A stretch of 64,000 nucleotides of DNA from Mycetohabitans sp. B8. GTDB lineage: Bacteria; Pseudomonadota; Gammaproteobacteria; Burkholderiales; Burkholderiaceae. The stretch lies in NCBI RefSeq assembly GCF_021991875.1, contig NZ_JAHLKR010000018.1, forward strand, positions 186,001-250,000, in the 5' to 3' direction. This document shows, piece by piece, positions 1-8,622 of the stretch; the stretch's first letter is position 1; every line of letters begins with the position of its first letter. The notes beneath the pieces are model-generated. The model searched no databases and had not been told where the DNA came from. It saw only the letters and a list, made by a program, of their open reading frames with translations. The position numbers and the translations under genes are program-made.

Positions 1-2
1 AA

Positions 3-998
3 CAGTTAATCGAGTTGACCGAGGGGGCGCCGCCCGAGGTGGCGGAGCGCTGGCAGGAGGTTGTGCTGACGCTGCGTCTAGATATCGCGGTGCAGCGCGA
101 GTTAAGACTATCGTCCCAGCTTGGTGACCACGCCTACTGGCTGTCTGGCGCTGGCGACGAACGAACGCTTGGCAGCCGTGATTCCGGTGCGCTGATTGAA
201 GCCCTCGAGACCGATGCGCAGCGTGTCCAGATGCCGTTGCTCAAGCAACGAATCACGTACTTGCGCCACTTGCGGCTGTTGTCGCAAGGCGTGCGCGACG
301 CGATGATGAATATCCAGCAACACTTGGACTGGGCGTCGCGTAACGGATTGTCCGAGTATGGGCGATCAACTCGAATCGAGATCGGATTGGCGGCGTTGCA
401 CGCAGGCGCGCCCCAGCTTGCCGAGTCGGTGGTGGAGTCGCTGAACCGCGTCGATTACGTCTCCAGCACCGGACGCCGGCAAATCGATTACCTCTATTGT
501 CTTGCCAAGATTAGACAAAGCCAGGGTAAGGTCAACGAGTCGATGCAGTACTACACGCGCTATGCGGTTGTTTCAACGCAATGCCTGCGGGACGACTCCC
601 AGGCGTTGGTGTCGTTCTCCAGCCGTGCGACGCCCCAGACGGGCCAACTGGACGACATCAGCGCGCGGCTGCCGGCCAAGTACCGACGGGCGTACCGATA
701 CATGCAGGAGAACCTGAACCGGCATGACCTGTCGGTGCGCGAGATCGCCGCGGAGGTCGGCGTGACTGAGCGGGCCTTGCAAAGTGCTTTCAAGAACTTT
801 CTCGGATTGTCTCCAACCGAATTGATTCGCCGCCAGCGCATGGAGCGCATTCGAGCGGAGCTGTTGAGCGACTCGCTGGAGAGCGAACGCAGCGTGCTGC
901 GCATCGCGAACAAGTGGGGCGTGCAGAACCGATCGACGCTGGTGAGCGGGTATCGGAAGGAGTTTCAGGAAGCGCCGTCGGAGACGCTCGACCGGTAG
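3..998 (+). CDS. hrpB: HrpB-type AraC family transcriptional activator of type III secretion (5' end outside window)
   Basis: DNA-binding activator expected to switch on hrp/T3SS operons. The frame is open to the first base of the window (codons before the TTG at 15 are sense), so the N-terminus is missing; family members are about 470 residues. The C-terminal ~100 residues form an AraC-type double helix-turn-helix, with 'LSVREIAAEVGVTERALQS' as the first HTH and 'LGLSPTELIRRQRMERIR' following. The central part looks like a helical N-terminal regulatory domain. It lies 134 bp upstream of the secretin gene on the same strand, the arrangement known for hrpB and hrcC in Ralstonia-type (Hrp2) clusters. 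The family assignment rests on the HTH plus this neighbourhood. Confidence 0.8.
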   Translation, partial: QLIELTEGAPPEVAERWQEVVLTLRLDIAVQRELRLSSQLGDHAYWLSGAGDERTLGSRDSGALIEALETDAQRVQMPLLKQRITYLRHLRLLSQGVRDAMMNIQQHLDWASRNGLSEYGRSTRIEIGLAALHAGAPQLAESVVESLNRVDYVSSTGRRQIDYLYCLAKIRQSQGKVNESMQYYTRYAVVSTQCLRDDSQALVSFSSRATPQTGQLDDISARLPAKYRRAYRYMQENLNRHDLSVREIAAEVGVTERALQSAFKNFLGLSPTELIRRQRMERIRAELLSDSLESERSVLRIANKWGVQNRSTLVSGYRKEFQEAPSETLDR

Positions 999-1132
999 AC
1001 GGATCCCGTCGATCGCCGTGCGTGTCCGACCGTGGGTGAAGGATCCATGCAACCTTGACAACGCGTAAATCGATGACAACAATGAACTGGATGCAGTCAA
1101 CCCGGGGGGTGGTTTCAGCAGGCGCGGTCACC

Positions 1133-2992
1133 ATGCGCAAGAAGCTGGTCTGTGCGGCATGCATTGCGTCGCTTGCTTTGGCCGCCACGCCGGCCTTTGC
1201 CGATGACATACCAATACGCTGGCACAGCCGAATGGTCCATGTGTCCGTGGAGGGCAAGGATATCAAGGACGTCTTGCGAGACTTGGCGTCCAGCCAGGGT
1301 GTGCCCGCGACGATATCCGGCGATGTTCACGGTAAGGTCACGGGCCGTTTTGACATGCCACCGCAACGATTCCTCGAAACCTTGGCATCGACCTTCGGCT
1401 TCGTCTGGTTCTACGACGGAACGGTGTTGTCGATCAGCGACGCGAGCGGCGTGACACGGCAGGTCGTTCAGTTGCAGCACGCGAGCGTTGACGACTTGAA
1501 GGCGGCACTCGATCGACTGCGAATCACCAATCCAGCCTTCCCGTTGTCCTACGACGATACCCGCAATACGGTACTCGTCAACGGGCCGCCGCAGTACGTA
1601 CAGCTGATCGCCGAGGTGGCGCGGCGAGTCGACGCGGCGGTGGCCCGGCAAGCCGGCTCGCAGGTACGTGTTTTTTCACTCAAGCACGCCTGGGCCGCTG
1701 ACCATAATGTCGACGTCGATGGACAGCGCTATGTCGTTGCAGGTGTGGCCAGTGTCTTGTCGGCGCTATACCATCCTGAGAGCAAGGCGGGGCCGGGCGG
1801 ATCGGAAAACGGCTCGCAGAGCGGCTTCGCGAAGGCTTACATGCGGCGCGTCGATCCAATGGCTGACGCTGGTGGCAATCTCGGCGGTATGGCAGCCGGC
1901 GGCGGACCGAACGGTTCCACGGTGTTGATGCCTCCCTTGCCGGACAACATGCCCGCGGGTACTGTGTCGCCAGGCCTGGCTGGGCTGTTGGGCGGGATCG
2001 GCTCAGGCGGCCGTACCGCGGGCGGGGGCATGACTGGGCTGCCGGGGCAAGGTGCAGGCGACTATGGTGGTGGCGCCGCGCGCTACACGGCTGGCTTCTC
2101 TGGTGACCTGGGTCCGGCCGCCGATACCGCGTCACTGCCCGTCATCCAGGCGGACGAACGCACCAATTCTGTGTTGATCCGCGATTTACCGGAGCGCCTG
2201 GCACAATACCAGTCTCTGATTGACGCGCTTGATGTCAAGCCACGGCTGGTGGAAATCGAGGCTCACATCATCGAGGTTGACGATGATGCGCTCAAGCAGA
2301 TTGGGGTGGACTGGCGGGCACACAACAGTCATGTCGATTTGCAGACCGGCAATGGCTTGCACAGCCCCTCTTCATACAACGGCACCCTCAATCCCACATT
2401 TACGTCCAATAGCAGTGACGGCACGACCGTCATCAGTACCGCGCCTCTTGGCGCGTCCCTGACGGCCGTGCTGGGCAACGCCGGGCGCTACCTGCTGGCG
2501 CGGGTGGACGCGCTGCAAAGTGCCAATCTCGCGCGTATCGACGCAAGTCCGAAGGTCGCGACATTGAGCAACGCGGAAGCCGTCATGGATCACAAGACAC
2601 GCTTTTTCGTCCGCGTGGCCGGCTACACGTCGGCAGACCTGTACAGTGTGTCCACGGGCGTGTCATTGCGTGTTCGGCCCTTGGTCGTGGAGGAGGATGG
2701 GCGCACGCAGATTAAGCTGGAAGTTCACATCGAGGACGGGCAAGTGACTAATCAGTTGGTCGATAATATCCCTGTTGTCACGACTAGTACGATCAATACC
2801 GAAGCGTTTGTAGGCCAGAACGAAAGTTTACTGATAGCGGGATACCGAACAGACTCCTCGTCCAACCTCGAAACGGGGATACCGTTGTTGTCGAAGATTC
2901 CGCTGATCGGCGGCTTGTTCAGGTACCGTAGCGACCAGCGCAGTCATATGGAAAGGATCTTCTTGTTATCACCGCGCATCATTGAGTTCTAG
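1133..2992 (+). CDS. sctC: Type III secretion outer-membrane secretin SctC/HrcC
   Basis: Forms the outer-membrane ring of the type III secretion injectisome. The ATG at 1133 is preferred because it opens a classical Sec signal peptide (MRKKLVCAACIASLALAATP, cleaved near AFA-DD); the frame is open to a TTG at 1055 with further ATGs at 1073, 1082 and 1091. The product is 619 residues. Order: N0/STN-like domain, N1 and N3 ring-building repeats ('VNGPPQYVQLIAEVARRVD' and 'DERTNSVLIRDLPERL'), then the secretin pore domain, ending in the typical 'GIPLLSKIPLIGGLFRYRS' and a C-terminal 'IFLLSPRIIEF'. A roughly 100-residue Gly-rich, low-complexity insertion lies between the N repeats. It is preceded by the HrpB-type regulator and overlaps the convergent hrpG by 24 bp. 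Confidence 0.93.
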   Translation: MRKKLVCAACIASLALAATPAFADDIPIRWHSRMVHVSVEGKDIKDVLRDLASSQGVPATISGDVHGKVTGRFDMPPQRFLETLASTFGFVWFYDGTVLSISDASGVTRQVVQLQHASVDDLKAALDRLRITNPAFPLSYDDTRNTVLVNGPPQYVQLIAEVARRVDAAVARQAGSQVRVFSLKHAWAADHNVDVDGQRYVVAGVASVLSALYHPESKAGPGGSENGSQSGFAKAYMRRVDPMADAGGNLGGMAAGGGPNGSTVLMPPLPDNMPAGTVSPGLAGLLGGIGSGGRTAGGGMTGLPGQGAGDYGGGAARYTAGFSGDLGPAADTASLPVIQADERTNSVLIRDLPERLAQYQSLIDALDVKPRLVEIEAHIIEVDDDALKQIGVDWRAHNSHVDLQTGNGLHSPSSYNGTLNPTFTSNSSDGTTVISTAPLGASLTAVLGNAGRYLLARVDALQSANLARIDASPKVATLSNAEAVMDHKTRFFVRVAGYTSADLYSVSTGVSLRVRPLVVEEDGRTQIKLEVHIEDGQVTNQLVDNIPVVTTSTINTEAFVGQNESLLIAGYRTDSSSNLETGIPLLSKIPLIGGLFRYRSDQRSHMERIFLLSPRIIEF

Positions 2993-3859
2993 GATCGGCG
3001 CCACGGACGCCGGGCACTGCCATTCGTGCCTGGCGTCGAGCACGCATTCCACCGTCGGATTGACGTCGTCGTGGCGACGTAAAACGTTTTTGTCACCGAG
3101 CGACATGTGGGCCGTGGCAAGCGGCGCCTCAAGGGGGCTATCCATCATCGCAGACGTCGCGGTATCGGCCTCGATAGATTCAATCCGATAGCCATGTGCA
3201 TACATGGTGCGTAGACGCAGGCCATGCGTGCCATGCAGTTCCAGTTTTTTGCGCAGCTTGTAAATATGTTGCTCCAATGTCCGGCCCACGATGTCCTCGG
3301 AGCTGCTCCATACCGCGCCGGCGATTTGCCGACGGCTGACATATTCTCCGTAGTGTGAAAACAGCAGCCAGGCAATCGCGAACTCTCGCGGCGTCAGCCG
3401 CACCGCGTCGCCGTTGACGCGGACAATGCACGTATTCGGATCGAGACGATAAGGGCCGCACTCGATCACGCCGGCATGGTCTGTACGACGGGCGACATTG
3501 AAGCGCCGGATCGCCAGATGCACCCGCAGCAATAATTCTCGTGGATCGATGGGTGTGAGCACAACATCATCTGCGCCAGCATCCAACACGTGCACGATAC
3601 TCGCTCGGTCCTCGAGCGCCCCGATGACGATCAAGGGCGCGCGACGGTCCGCATAGCAGGCTCGGCGCGCGAGGAATGGCCGCAAAGGGTTAATTCCAAT
3701 GGCTGAGTCGACCAAGATGGCTTGAAATTCCTCACGATAGGCTGCACGGGCGAGCGCCACATCGTCGACGAACTGTTGGCATGGTTCATCGTCGGCCTTG
3801 AAGCATGCTTCGATGAATTGGAATAAACCTCTATTTCCGGTAAGAATGGCAATTCCCAT
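2969..3859 (-). CDS. hrpG: HrpG-type OmpR family response regulator
   Basis: Master regulator candidate for the hrp regulon, 296 residues: an N-terminal receiver-like domain, an OmpR/PhoB winged helix (about residues 140-230, with 'RLTPREFAIAWLLFSHYGEY' and the wing 'TMYAHGYRIES') and a ~65-residue C-terminal tail. The start is supported by a GGAG ribosome-binding site just upstream. The receiver keeps an aspartate at the phosphorylation position (D51, 'ILVDSA'), but the usual acidic pair near the N-terminus is replaced ('ILTGNR') and the switch lysine is a threonine ('LTPIDP', T102). Phosphorylation control is therefore doubtful. It converges on sctC. A disrupted paralogue lies 1 kb away at 4812-5264. 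Confidence 0.85.
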   Translation of the reverse strand: MGIAILTGNRGLFQFIEACFKADDEPCQQFVDDVALARAAYREEFQAILVDSAIGINPLRPFLARRACYADRRAPLIVIGALEDRASIVHVLDAGADDVVLTPIDPRELLLRVHLAIRRFNVARRTDHAGVIECGPYRLDPNTCIVRVNGDAVRLTPREFAIAWLLFSHYGEYVSRRQIAGAVWSSSEDIVGRTLEQHIYKLRKKLELHGTHGLRLRTMYAHGYRIESIEADTATSAMMDSPLEAPLATAHMSLGDKNVLRRHDDVNPTVECVLDARHEWQCPASVAPILELNDAR

Positions 3860-4811
3860 TTCTTCTCCAGTAGATTCTTAATTGAACCGCTTTTCGCGAC
3901 TGGCGCTATGTCAGGGAGCGGGCAGGGATGCGACATCCCGACTGTACGGCAATATGAGTGCCAACTATGTAACGCGTTGTTTCAAACAAGCGAACGCGCA
4001 TTGCTTTATCCGCACTGTAGGTGAGTTGTCGAAATCGCTGTCCAAAATTTGTCTTATGAGCCAGGATTAGATTTTTGAGATTTGGAGAGTCGGTGCGGCC
4101 GTTTGTGTTGTGTTGTCGGATACCGCTGTGCAGGCCGTCTCCGACTCACGCAGCGGGCAAGCCCCGCGTAGCGATAGTGGGATGGCTGCTAGAGCGGACG
4201 GCTGTTTCCGGGCAGCCTGCGCTAAATTGATGTGTATGAATTTTGAAAGGAAATTGTGATACTTCAGCTGGCGGTATATTGCTGTTACCTCAAATTTGCC
4301 GCCTACCGCAGGCACGGCATCGACATAGGTATCGTGCCATTGGAACCCTTACCCTTTATTGCAACGCGTGTAAAACTGATATTCTGATATTGAAATACAA
4401 GCTGATTTGGCATTGGGCTTATACTATGTGGCGCGGCTGGCGTAACGGGGTCGATTACTCGAAGAATGATAACGGGAGAGCCGGGATAACTTGACCGGCC
4501 GAAGCTGAGTTCGAGTTGTAGAACCAGCCCTATTTTAAAGTTACTAGCTAGCGCAGTCAGTCAGCCCAGCCCGGCCCAATCAGCCTAGAAAGCTAGCCGG
4601 CACGGTTGCGCCGTTAAAATCGGTTAGCCGGCTAGGCGGCATACGCCATTATGGTGCTCGGAAATTCTGGCGCGATAACGGCGCAGCCGGTACCAGGTGC
4701 GCCGTTGAGATGCGCGTTGCCATGGCGGCGTACCGGCGCGTGGTCTGCCGCCGTGACTGTCAAGTCTTACTGAGAAGAAAAACCACTCAGGATTCGTCGT
4801 CTCGATGGTGA
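3860..4811. other. Intergenic stretch without a supported gene
   Basis: No reading frame here has a convincing start, ribosome-binding site or recognisable product. Around 4540-4640 the sequence is rich in CTAG/AGCT words and contains the self-complementary 10-mer TAGCCGGCTA plus near-copies of 'TTAGCCGGC'. It may hold the divergent control region of hrpG, but I see no clear TTCG-N16-TTCG hrp box. Confidence 0.5.
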
Positions 4812-5264
4812 CTAGGATGCCGCGTACGTGAGCACGCCGCTGCTTTGCTGGTTCGTTGCTAGGGGAGCCGCGTCTTTGAGGCGGTAGCCGCAGCGATACA
4901 AGGTTCGAAGCTGCACACCATGTGTACTGTTCAATTCCAGTTTTTTTCTGAGCCGTAACGTGAAACAGCGGCTAGGCACACGCGAACTCCCGCGGCGTGA
5001 GGCTTAGCGGGCGTTCGCTGAGCCTCACCAAACTAGGAGCGATGATCCAGCCGATAGGGCGGATACGCGAGAATTTCGCTGTCTTGTGTGCGGTGCTGGC
5101 GCCTCAGTCCTTGATTGGCAAACTGGATTATGAGTATCAGTACGCGAAAATACAGGGTGCGAACACGACATCGTCGGCGCCCGCGTCCAGTAGCTCGTCA
5201 ACCGTGTTGCCCAGGTAGGCGGCAGGTTGGCGGCGTTGCGCCGCGCCAGTACGGTAACCGGCAT
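4812..5264 (-). pseudogene. Decayed HrpG/PrhG-like response regulator
   Basis: Translating the minus strand in shifting frames recovers pieces of a second OmpR-type regulator in the correct order: 'PVTVLARRNAANLPP', then 'LGNTVDELLDAGADDVVFAP' (compare 'VLDAGADDVVLTP' in the intact hrpG), 'RPLSLTPREFACA' followed by an in-frame stop, then, after loss of most of the winged helix, 'LRKKLELNSTHGVQLRTLY' and 'RCGYRLK' (intact copy: 'LRKKLELHGTHGLRLRTMY'). At least one nonsense codon, frameshifts and an internal deletion are visible. Ralstonia carries an HrpG paralogue, PrhG; this may be its relic or a local duplication. It directly abuts the hrpB1 stop. Confidence 0.8.
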
Positions 5265-5753
5265 TCAGCGTGCACACGCCACGGCATGCTCAATCTGTGC
5301 GCGTATGTGCTCGCGACCGTCGCTGTCCATGCCCGAGGTTTCGCCGCCTGGGTGCATATTGAGCTTCAGAAAGGTGGCGACCACGGACAAGGCGACCGGA
5401 TTGCCGTCTCCTAACACCAACTCGACGTAGCGCCGCCACTCGGTATCCCGCAGGTGATAAAGGCAGCACGCGATCAGTGCAGCACAAGCCGCGCTGCCTT
5501 GATGACGTGCTTCTATCGGCTTGAGCACGCGTAGCGCACCGATCCAGTCCGACTGTCGCACACGCAGATTCGCTTCGCTGAAGTCGACTTGTGTTGACGA
5601 TGGCCTGAGCACGCGCAACGCTAGCAGCAGGTCGTCGAGATCTTCGGTTGGCACACTGGCCATGCCCAAGGCGAAGAGCCGCAGCAGCGCGCCAACTGTC
5701 TTGTCGCTGCAGTTTAGGTAGGAAGCGCGGCGAACGGACGATAGCGCATTCAT
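5265..5753 (-). CDS. hrpB1: HrpB1/HrpK family type III secretion protein
   Basis: 162 residues. The N-terminal half reads 'SYLNCSDKTVGALLRLFALG' and 'DDLLLALRVLRPSSTQVDFS', the helical TPR-like signature of HrpB1/HrpK proteins of Hrp2-type secretion systems. The family is hrp-regulated and its exact role in the machine is not well defined. In other genomes hrpB1 heads an operon with hrpB2, sctJ and others. Here no such partners follow on the same strand; downstream there is only a wrecked response regulator, so the gene has been separated from its operon or the locus has been rearranged. The frame itself is intact. Confidence 0.7.
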   Translation of the reverse strand: MNALSSVRRASYLNCSDKTVGALLRLFALGMASVPTEDLDDLLLALRVLRPSSTQVDFSEANLRVRQSDWIGALRVLKPIEARHQGSAACAALIACCLYHLRDTEWRRYVELVLGDGNPVALSVVATFLKLNMHPGGETSGMDSDGREHIRAQIEHAVACAR

Positions 5754-6905
5754 GACGATGTCGCAGTGTGTGATCGGATTTGACGTGTCGCCGGCTACGT
5801 GCCGACGACCCTGTCGATCGTATGTCGAAAGGGTCAGCGCTTAGGTCATGCGCGCGAACTCGTGTATGGATATCGGAAATAGGGACCCGCGCTGGGCCGA
5901 CTTCGCGTCTGGCGGCGTGCGCAATGGATTGCACGTAGTGGGGTTGAGCTGATTGCCGAGCACTTCATGCTGATAGTCGTGTGGTCCGATAACCGCGGGT
6001 CATCCGTTGGCTTGATACCTTCGTCGATTGGTCATGTGTCGCATTGGTCCTCCAAATATATATAGGCAGTGCTAAAAATAGTAGTATTGTTAAGGATAAC
6101 AATAGATTAGGGTAGGGGTAAGAAGTGGGATCATGGTGCGACTTCAGCGGCGATGCGTCCTCCGGCGATTGCGCGAGTCACTCTTTGACGATGCCGATGG
6201 ATGTCCGGTTTGCGTGCTGATAGAGGCTAGCTCAATGCTATCCGTACCCAATCCGCGTATCAGGGTTCACATTTATCGCATGACATATCGATTTTGTTTG
6301 CTCCGATTGTGACGAGCGTCGGTAACGAGCATGGGCCGTCACGCGGTTCGTTGACTGAGGCGACGGCTTCGCATAATCGCCATGGTGGCTCACGATTGTC
6401 GAATAAGCTTCTGCTCCTCGACACTGACACTGTCATCGTGGCGATTGCATTCTTCGCCTGCAGACGCGTTCCAACTGCATCGTCAGCGCGGAGCGCGAAT
6501 GCGCCAACGCGTGGCTCGGCCACCGCGACCACGTGGCTTTCGCGTAACCGCGCCTTCCCATGGGACGTGTTGAGCCGCGAGACTCCAGATATGCGTCAGC
6601 CGCCGTGATACACCGGTCGGTCCGTGCCTTAACCGTCGATATCTAACCGCATTCGCCTGGCGTGGCATTGGCGATATGTTGACGCTTGGATGCGACTTAT
6701 ATGGCCTTTGTGAGTGGAATAATTTAATGAGCGTGCCCGATTTATTGGCGAATTTTGAAATTGCTCAACGAGTTGCATATGGCCCAGCAGACATATCCCT
6801 GTTACTTTCCGCACGAATATTCTTGTCCGATTGCATTCGGAAGTGCGTAGACATACATTCCGCTTACATCCCGTTCCAAAGGCAAGCGCCTACAAGGGGA
6901 GTCGA
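5754..6905. other. Intergenic region between hrpB1 and the adhesin gene
   Basis: About 1.15 kb without a convincing gene. The short frames on both strands lack ribosome-binding sites and recognisable products. The stretch 6050-6115 is AT-rich and carries a perfect inverted repeat (listed separately). The last bases, 6894-6900, are the AAGGGGA ribosome-binding site of the adhesin gene. Confidence 0.5.
6085..6104. repeat. Perfect inverted repeat, operator- or hairpin-like
   Basis: TATTGTTA-AGGA-TAACAATA: 8-bp arms around a 4-base spacer within an AT-rich patch. This could be a regulator-binding site for the divergent hrpB1/adhesin region or a small RNA hairpin. There is no T-run on either side, so it is not an obvious terminator. 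Confidence 0.45.
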
Positions 6906-8303
6906 ATGAGAGGATTCAGTTATGCAAGGCCAACGTTGATGCAACAGATCGCGTTCGGGCGCCGCTCGAGTTTCCTCATATTTAGAGTGTCAGATAATTT
7001 GCGCATGCTTGGCATCGTTGCGGGAATAGCGCTTTCAGGAGCGGTAGCGGCCGCGGATAATGTTTATGTTAAGAATAATGGTGTCGGCCCGCTCGATCCT
7101 GCCTTTTTAAGTGCTGCGAAAGACGCCGTGGACCATTACAACGTTGACCAGCTATCTCCAATGGTGTCGCCGATTCCACGGCGCTTGGGTTCCAGTAGCC
7201 AGCGTGACTTGACCAACCCCGGCATTGAAGGCAACAATGAAATTAGGGCACGCCTTGTTATCCAAAGCAATTCGCGAAGTCCGCATCACGTCAGCTCCGA
7301 AACTAAACTTGAACCGGATCCGAGCGTGGACCGGATGATTCTTCAAATTAAGGAGATGAAGGGAAAAGCTGAGATAGCCCTCAAAACGGCTGTCCCTAAG
7401 AGAACGGAGTCGAATTCCCCTTCGTCCCTGAGTGATAATTCTGTGCCGCTGTCCGACTTCATGAAGCAGGCATCCGTGTTGGAGCGGGCGCATACGTCCA
7501 TGTTGGAGGAGGCGCGTAAAACGGTCGTTGAGGCGATATCGGAGTGGCAAGCGGCCACCAAAGAGGGGGAAGCGGCCAACAAAAACTTGTCGAAGATCAG
7601 CGAACAGTGCGCCGCTGTAATGCACATGAACAACGTCTACGTGCGCTTGCTTGCGAAAGCAAGGGCGGAGAAAGCAAAGGCCGAGGAAGCAACGGCGCAC
7701 ATTGCTGTTGCACGGCCGGCCCCTGATGAAGACAGCAACGTTGTCAATACATCTTTCCCTGCAGGTTCAATCGAGGCTGGGCATCCAGACTCGGACCGGC
7801 ATCTAGAGTCAGCCCAGCCTGCACCAAGCGGATCGACATCTGACAGTGAACCTCCTAATTATGCACTACATCGTGAATGGCTGCATTCGGTGATCGCCGA
7901 GATCTCAACGACGCCGTTGAGGTTACCCCCGGGCATTAGCATCGATGACGCTCGCGTGTCCGTCGGGGCGCCAGGTAGCGAACGCAAAATCGTCAACGTC
8001 GCGCGTGGCACCCACTTCACCGACGCAGTCAATAAGGGGCAGTTGGATGAGGCTGTCGCCCGCGTTGATGGCGACGCGTCCGCCGGCATCGCGTCGGCGA
8101 TGGCCGTCGCCGGATTGCCGCAGCCCACTTCTGCTGGACGAAGCATCGTGACAGCATCCAGTGCGTCGTACCGCGGTAGGCCGGGCATGGCATTGGGCGT
8201 ATCGCACGTGACGCCGGATAACCGTTGGGTAATGAAACTTGCCGCAAGTGCCAATGGACGAGGCTACTTCGGGGCGGTCGCGGCAGGCGGTTTCCAATGG
8301 TAA
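6906..8303 (+). CDS. Short trimeric autotransporter adhesin (YadA-like)
   Basis: Type Vc secreted surface protein of 465 residues. The ATG at 6906 is chosen because AAGGGGA sits 5 bases upstream; an upstream in-frame start at 6831 lacks this. The N-terminus is an extended signal region ('LGIVAGIALSGAVAAADN'). The middle is a long helical, probably coiled-coil stalk rich in Ala, Glu and Lys (about residues 130-270). A head/neck-type repeat follows ('VSVGAPGSERKIVNVARGTH', 'DAVNKGQLDEAV'). The last ~75 residues are the YadA anchor that trimerises into a 12-strand barrel, ending 'GYFGAVAAGGFQW' with the expected aromatic terminus. It is much shorter than most adhesins of this class. Likely role: attachment to host or to sister cells. 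Confidence 0.85.
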   Translation: MRGFSYARPTLMQQIAFGRRSSFLIFRVSDNLRMLGIVAGIALSGAVAAADNVYVKNNGVGPLDPAFLSAAKDAVDHYNVDQLSPMVSPIPRRLGSSSQRDLTNPGIEGNNEIRARLVIQSNSRSPHHVSSETKLEPDPSVDRMILQIKEMKGKAEIALKTAVPKRTESNSPSSLSDNSVPLSDFMKQASVLERAHTSMLEEARKTVVEAISEWQAATKEGEAANKNLSKISEQCAAVMHMNNVYVRLLAKARAEKAKAEEATAHIAVARPAPDEDSNVVNTSFPAGSIEAGHPDSDRHLESAQPAPSGSTSDSEPPNYALHREWLHSVIAEISTTPLRLPPGISIDDARVSVGAPGSERKIVNVARGTHFTDAVNKGQLDEAVARVDGDASAGIASAMAVAGLPQPTSAGRSIVTASSASYRGRPGMALGVSHVTPDNRWVMKLAASANGRGYFGAVAAGGFQW

Positions 8304-8622
8304 CGGAGCGGTCGATGGCTTGCAACACGACGTCGCGCGTGGTTTGTATCGATGAGGCTTACCCCATTTGGCGTGTGATTGGCGTGACGGAGCCGAATCG
8401 TAGCACAGGCGGCCGGGCGGCCCTGGGTCTGTGGGCATGTCGTGGCAGCCCGCTGTGGCGCCGACCCAATGCCATGGATGCTTACGGAAAGATGAAAGCA
8501 AACCAGCGGATACCCGCCATTAGTTTTCGCCCATCCGACGCGCAGTGTTCGAAAACCGGCAATGAAGCTTACGATGCATGTTGATGCATTGGCTCTTGCC
8601 AAAGATAGTTTTGACAGGCCAT
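8304..8622. other. Intergenic gap
   Basis: No gene or clear regulatory element seen between the adhesin stop and the AraC-family gene; no T-rich hairpin typical of a terminator. Confidence 0.4.

Noticed and set aside
5754-6060. Possible hrp box (TTCG-N16-TTCG) upstream of hrpB1
   Set aside because: The nearby CGAA/TTCG words have a 23-base spacing or an imperfect second half; not a valid element.
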